From an uncultured bacterium (lineage in GTDB: Bacteria; Cyanobacteriota; Vampirovibrionia; Gastranaerophilales; Gastranaerophilaceae), in assembly GCA_948964545.1 (NCBI GenBank), contig CAREDV010000002.1:215983-279982 (forward strand): a DNA stretch of 64,000 nt, given 5' to 3'. Below are positions 63,323 through 64,000 of the stretch, in pieces (within the stretch, counting starts at the first letter, position 1; each line of letters opens with the position of its first letter). A program made the position numbers and the translations under genes. The notes beneath the pieces were generated by a model. The model ran no database searches and was not told where the DNA came from. It was given only the letters and a program-made list of their open reading frames with translations.

Positions 63323-63685
63323 TTATTTAAGATATTTTTCTACTGTCTTTACTACTTCATCTAGTTCAAAAGGTTTTGTAATATATTCATCAGCACCTGT
63401 TTCTTCGCCGATAAGTTTATCTTCTTCCTGCGAGCGTGCTGTAACCATTAAAATGGGAATATTTTTATATTTAGCATCATATTTAAGAAGTCTGCTGATT
63501 TTATATCCGTTAATTTTTGGCATCATAACATCAAGTATAATTAAATCAGGAACGATTTCTTTAGCAAGTCTTAGGCCATCTTCGCCGTTATAGGCACAAT
63601 AGCAGGTAAAATCAGCAGTTTCAAGCACAAATTTCAAACTTTCTACAATATCCTGTTCGTCATCAACAATAAGAATTTTTTTCAT
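63323..63685 (-). CDS. CheY-like single-domain response regulator
   Basis: 120 aa receiver only: ILIVDDEQDIVESL (acidic pair), LIILDVMMPKINGY (phospho-Asp in LDVMMP), MVTARS (Thr) and EYITKPFEL (Lys). No output domain. Being the first gene of a two-gene operon with the GspE-like ATPase, it probably controls that motor, as in twitching or surface-sensing systems. GGGAAG precedes the ATG. Confidence 0.93.
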   Translation of the reverse strand: MKKILIVDDEQDIVESLKFVLETADFTCYCAYNGEDGLRLAKEIVPDLIILDVMMPKINGYKISRLLKYDAKYKNIPILMVTARSQEEDKLIGEETGADEYITKPFELDEVVKTVEKYLK

Positions 63686-63873
63686 ATCTTCCCTTTTTCA
63701 ACCTCTGCGAAGGTTCTTGTATTATTTTATTTATTCCAATATATCCTCTAATGTCATTATAGCATATTCTCAAACTTCTTGTATTTTGTTAAAATTTGTT
63801 AATTAAATATTAAAAATTTTTATTCAGCGCTATTAAATAGATTATTAGCTGAAATATGAAAGGAAATATAAAT

Positions 63874-64000
63874 ATGGCATTTATTAATAAAATAGTCGGG
63901 GGAGGGGCACAATTAGCAGAAAAGGTTAAGCCTTCATTTAGATTTGGGGCTTGGCAGCAAATGGGTGCTTTTACTAGAGAACCTGATACCAGAACAACAG
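63874..64000 (+). CDS. partial gene with interrupted G-tract near its start
   Basis: 42 codons visible from ATG 63874 with AAAGGA upstream; runs off the window. The start reads MAFINKIVGGGAQLAEKV. The Gly codons come from GTC then GGGGGAGGGG (63898-63907): the same place and context as the G10 tracts, but interrupted by an A and in frame. No prepilin helix is visible yet. Function unknown. Confidence 0.6.
   Translation, partial: MAFINKIVGGGAQLAEKVKPSFRFGAWQQMGAFTREPDTRTT

Overview
The window looks like a chromosomal segment of a gut-type member of the non-photosynthetic sister lineage of Cyanobacteria (Melainabacteria/Vampirovibrionia, most like Gastranaerophilales). This is inferred from gene content, not from a database search. 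The DNA is AT-rich. It encodes a Gram-negative envelope (LpxK, an MsbA-like exporter, Skp, MlaD/MlaE, a TpsB-type porin) and a fermentative [FeFe]-hydrogenase. Three genes have cyanobacterial character: a YidC with the long mid-protein periplasmic insert, a DUF561/Ycf23 protein and a DUF512 radical-SAM protein. Four pseudopilin-like proteins carry FTLAEVL-type N-termini.

Layout. 1-2.7 kb: TpsB porin (cut by the window edge) divergent from skp. 2.7-6.8 kb: hydC-hydB-hydA. 7.1-13.1 kb, minus strand: yidC-queA, a lytic transglycosylase, and mlaD-lpxK-nth. 13.3-22.5 kb: tRNA-Pro, thioesterase, RluB-type synthase, coaE, two Cys/His hydrolase-like genes, an MsbA-like ABC exporter, ugd, tRNA-Leu. 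22.8-26.8 kb: rplS-rbgA-rnhB, uracil-DNA glycosylase, AGCS symporter. 27-39.8 kb: accessory-rich stretch with pseudopilins, MFS, radical SAM, tandem thymidylate-kinase-like genes, a YhaM-like nuclease and ilvC. 39.9-43.3 kb: two zinc dehydrogenases, small genes, rplU-rpmA. 43.4-50.4 kb: the wall cluster murF-mraY-murD-ftsW-murG-folC. 50.4-64 kb: glycosyltransferase, PadR-DUF512, a pseudopilin, glnA, a putative sRNA, GH38 mannosidase, DUF561, HtrA, MlaE, a metalloprotease-like gene, a GspE-like ATPase with a response regulator, and a partial gene at the right edge.

Four patterns go beyond ordinary annotation. (1) Three pseudopilin genes have a run of exactly ten G just after a well-placed start codon. 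Each run puts the start out of frame with the pseudopilin, and 11 or 8 G would restore it. This is either phase variation or a systematic homopolymer error. (2) About a dozen genes have a -10 hexamer that ends exactly 6 nt before the start codon and lack a Shine-Dalgarno sequence, which predicts leaderless mRNAs. (3) A shared promoter, GCAATT-N17-TTTATA(TAA), precedes a set of unusual hydrolase-like genes without signal peptides, plus one putative sRNA with no ORF. (4) A 36-nt palindromic element lies inside two unrelated protein genes (queA and a pseudopilin) in opposite orientations and is translated in both.

Coordinates and motifs were read by eye. Family assignments rest on recognised motifs. 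No alignment, folding or expression data were available.
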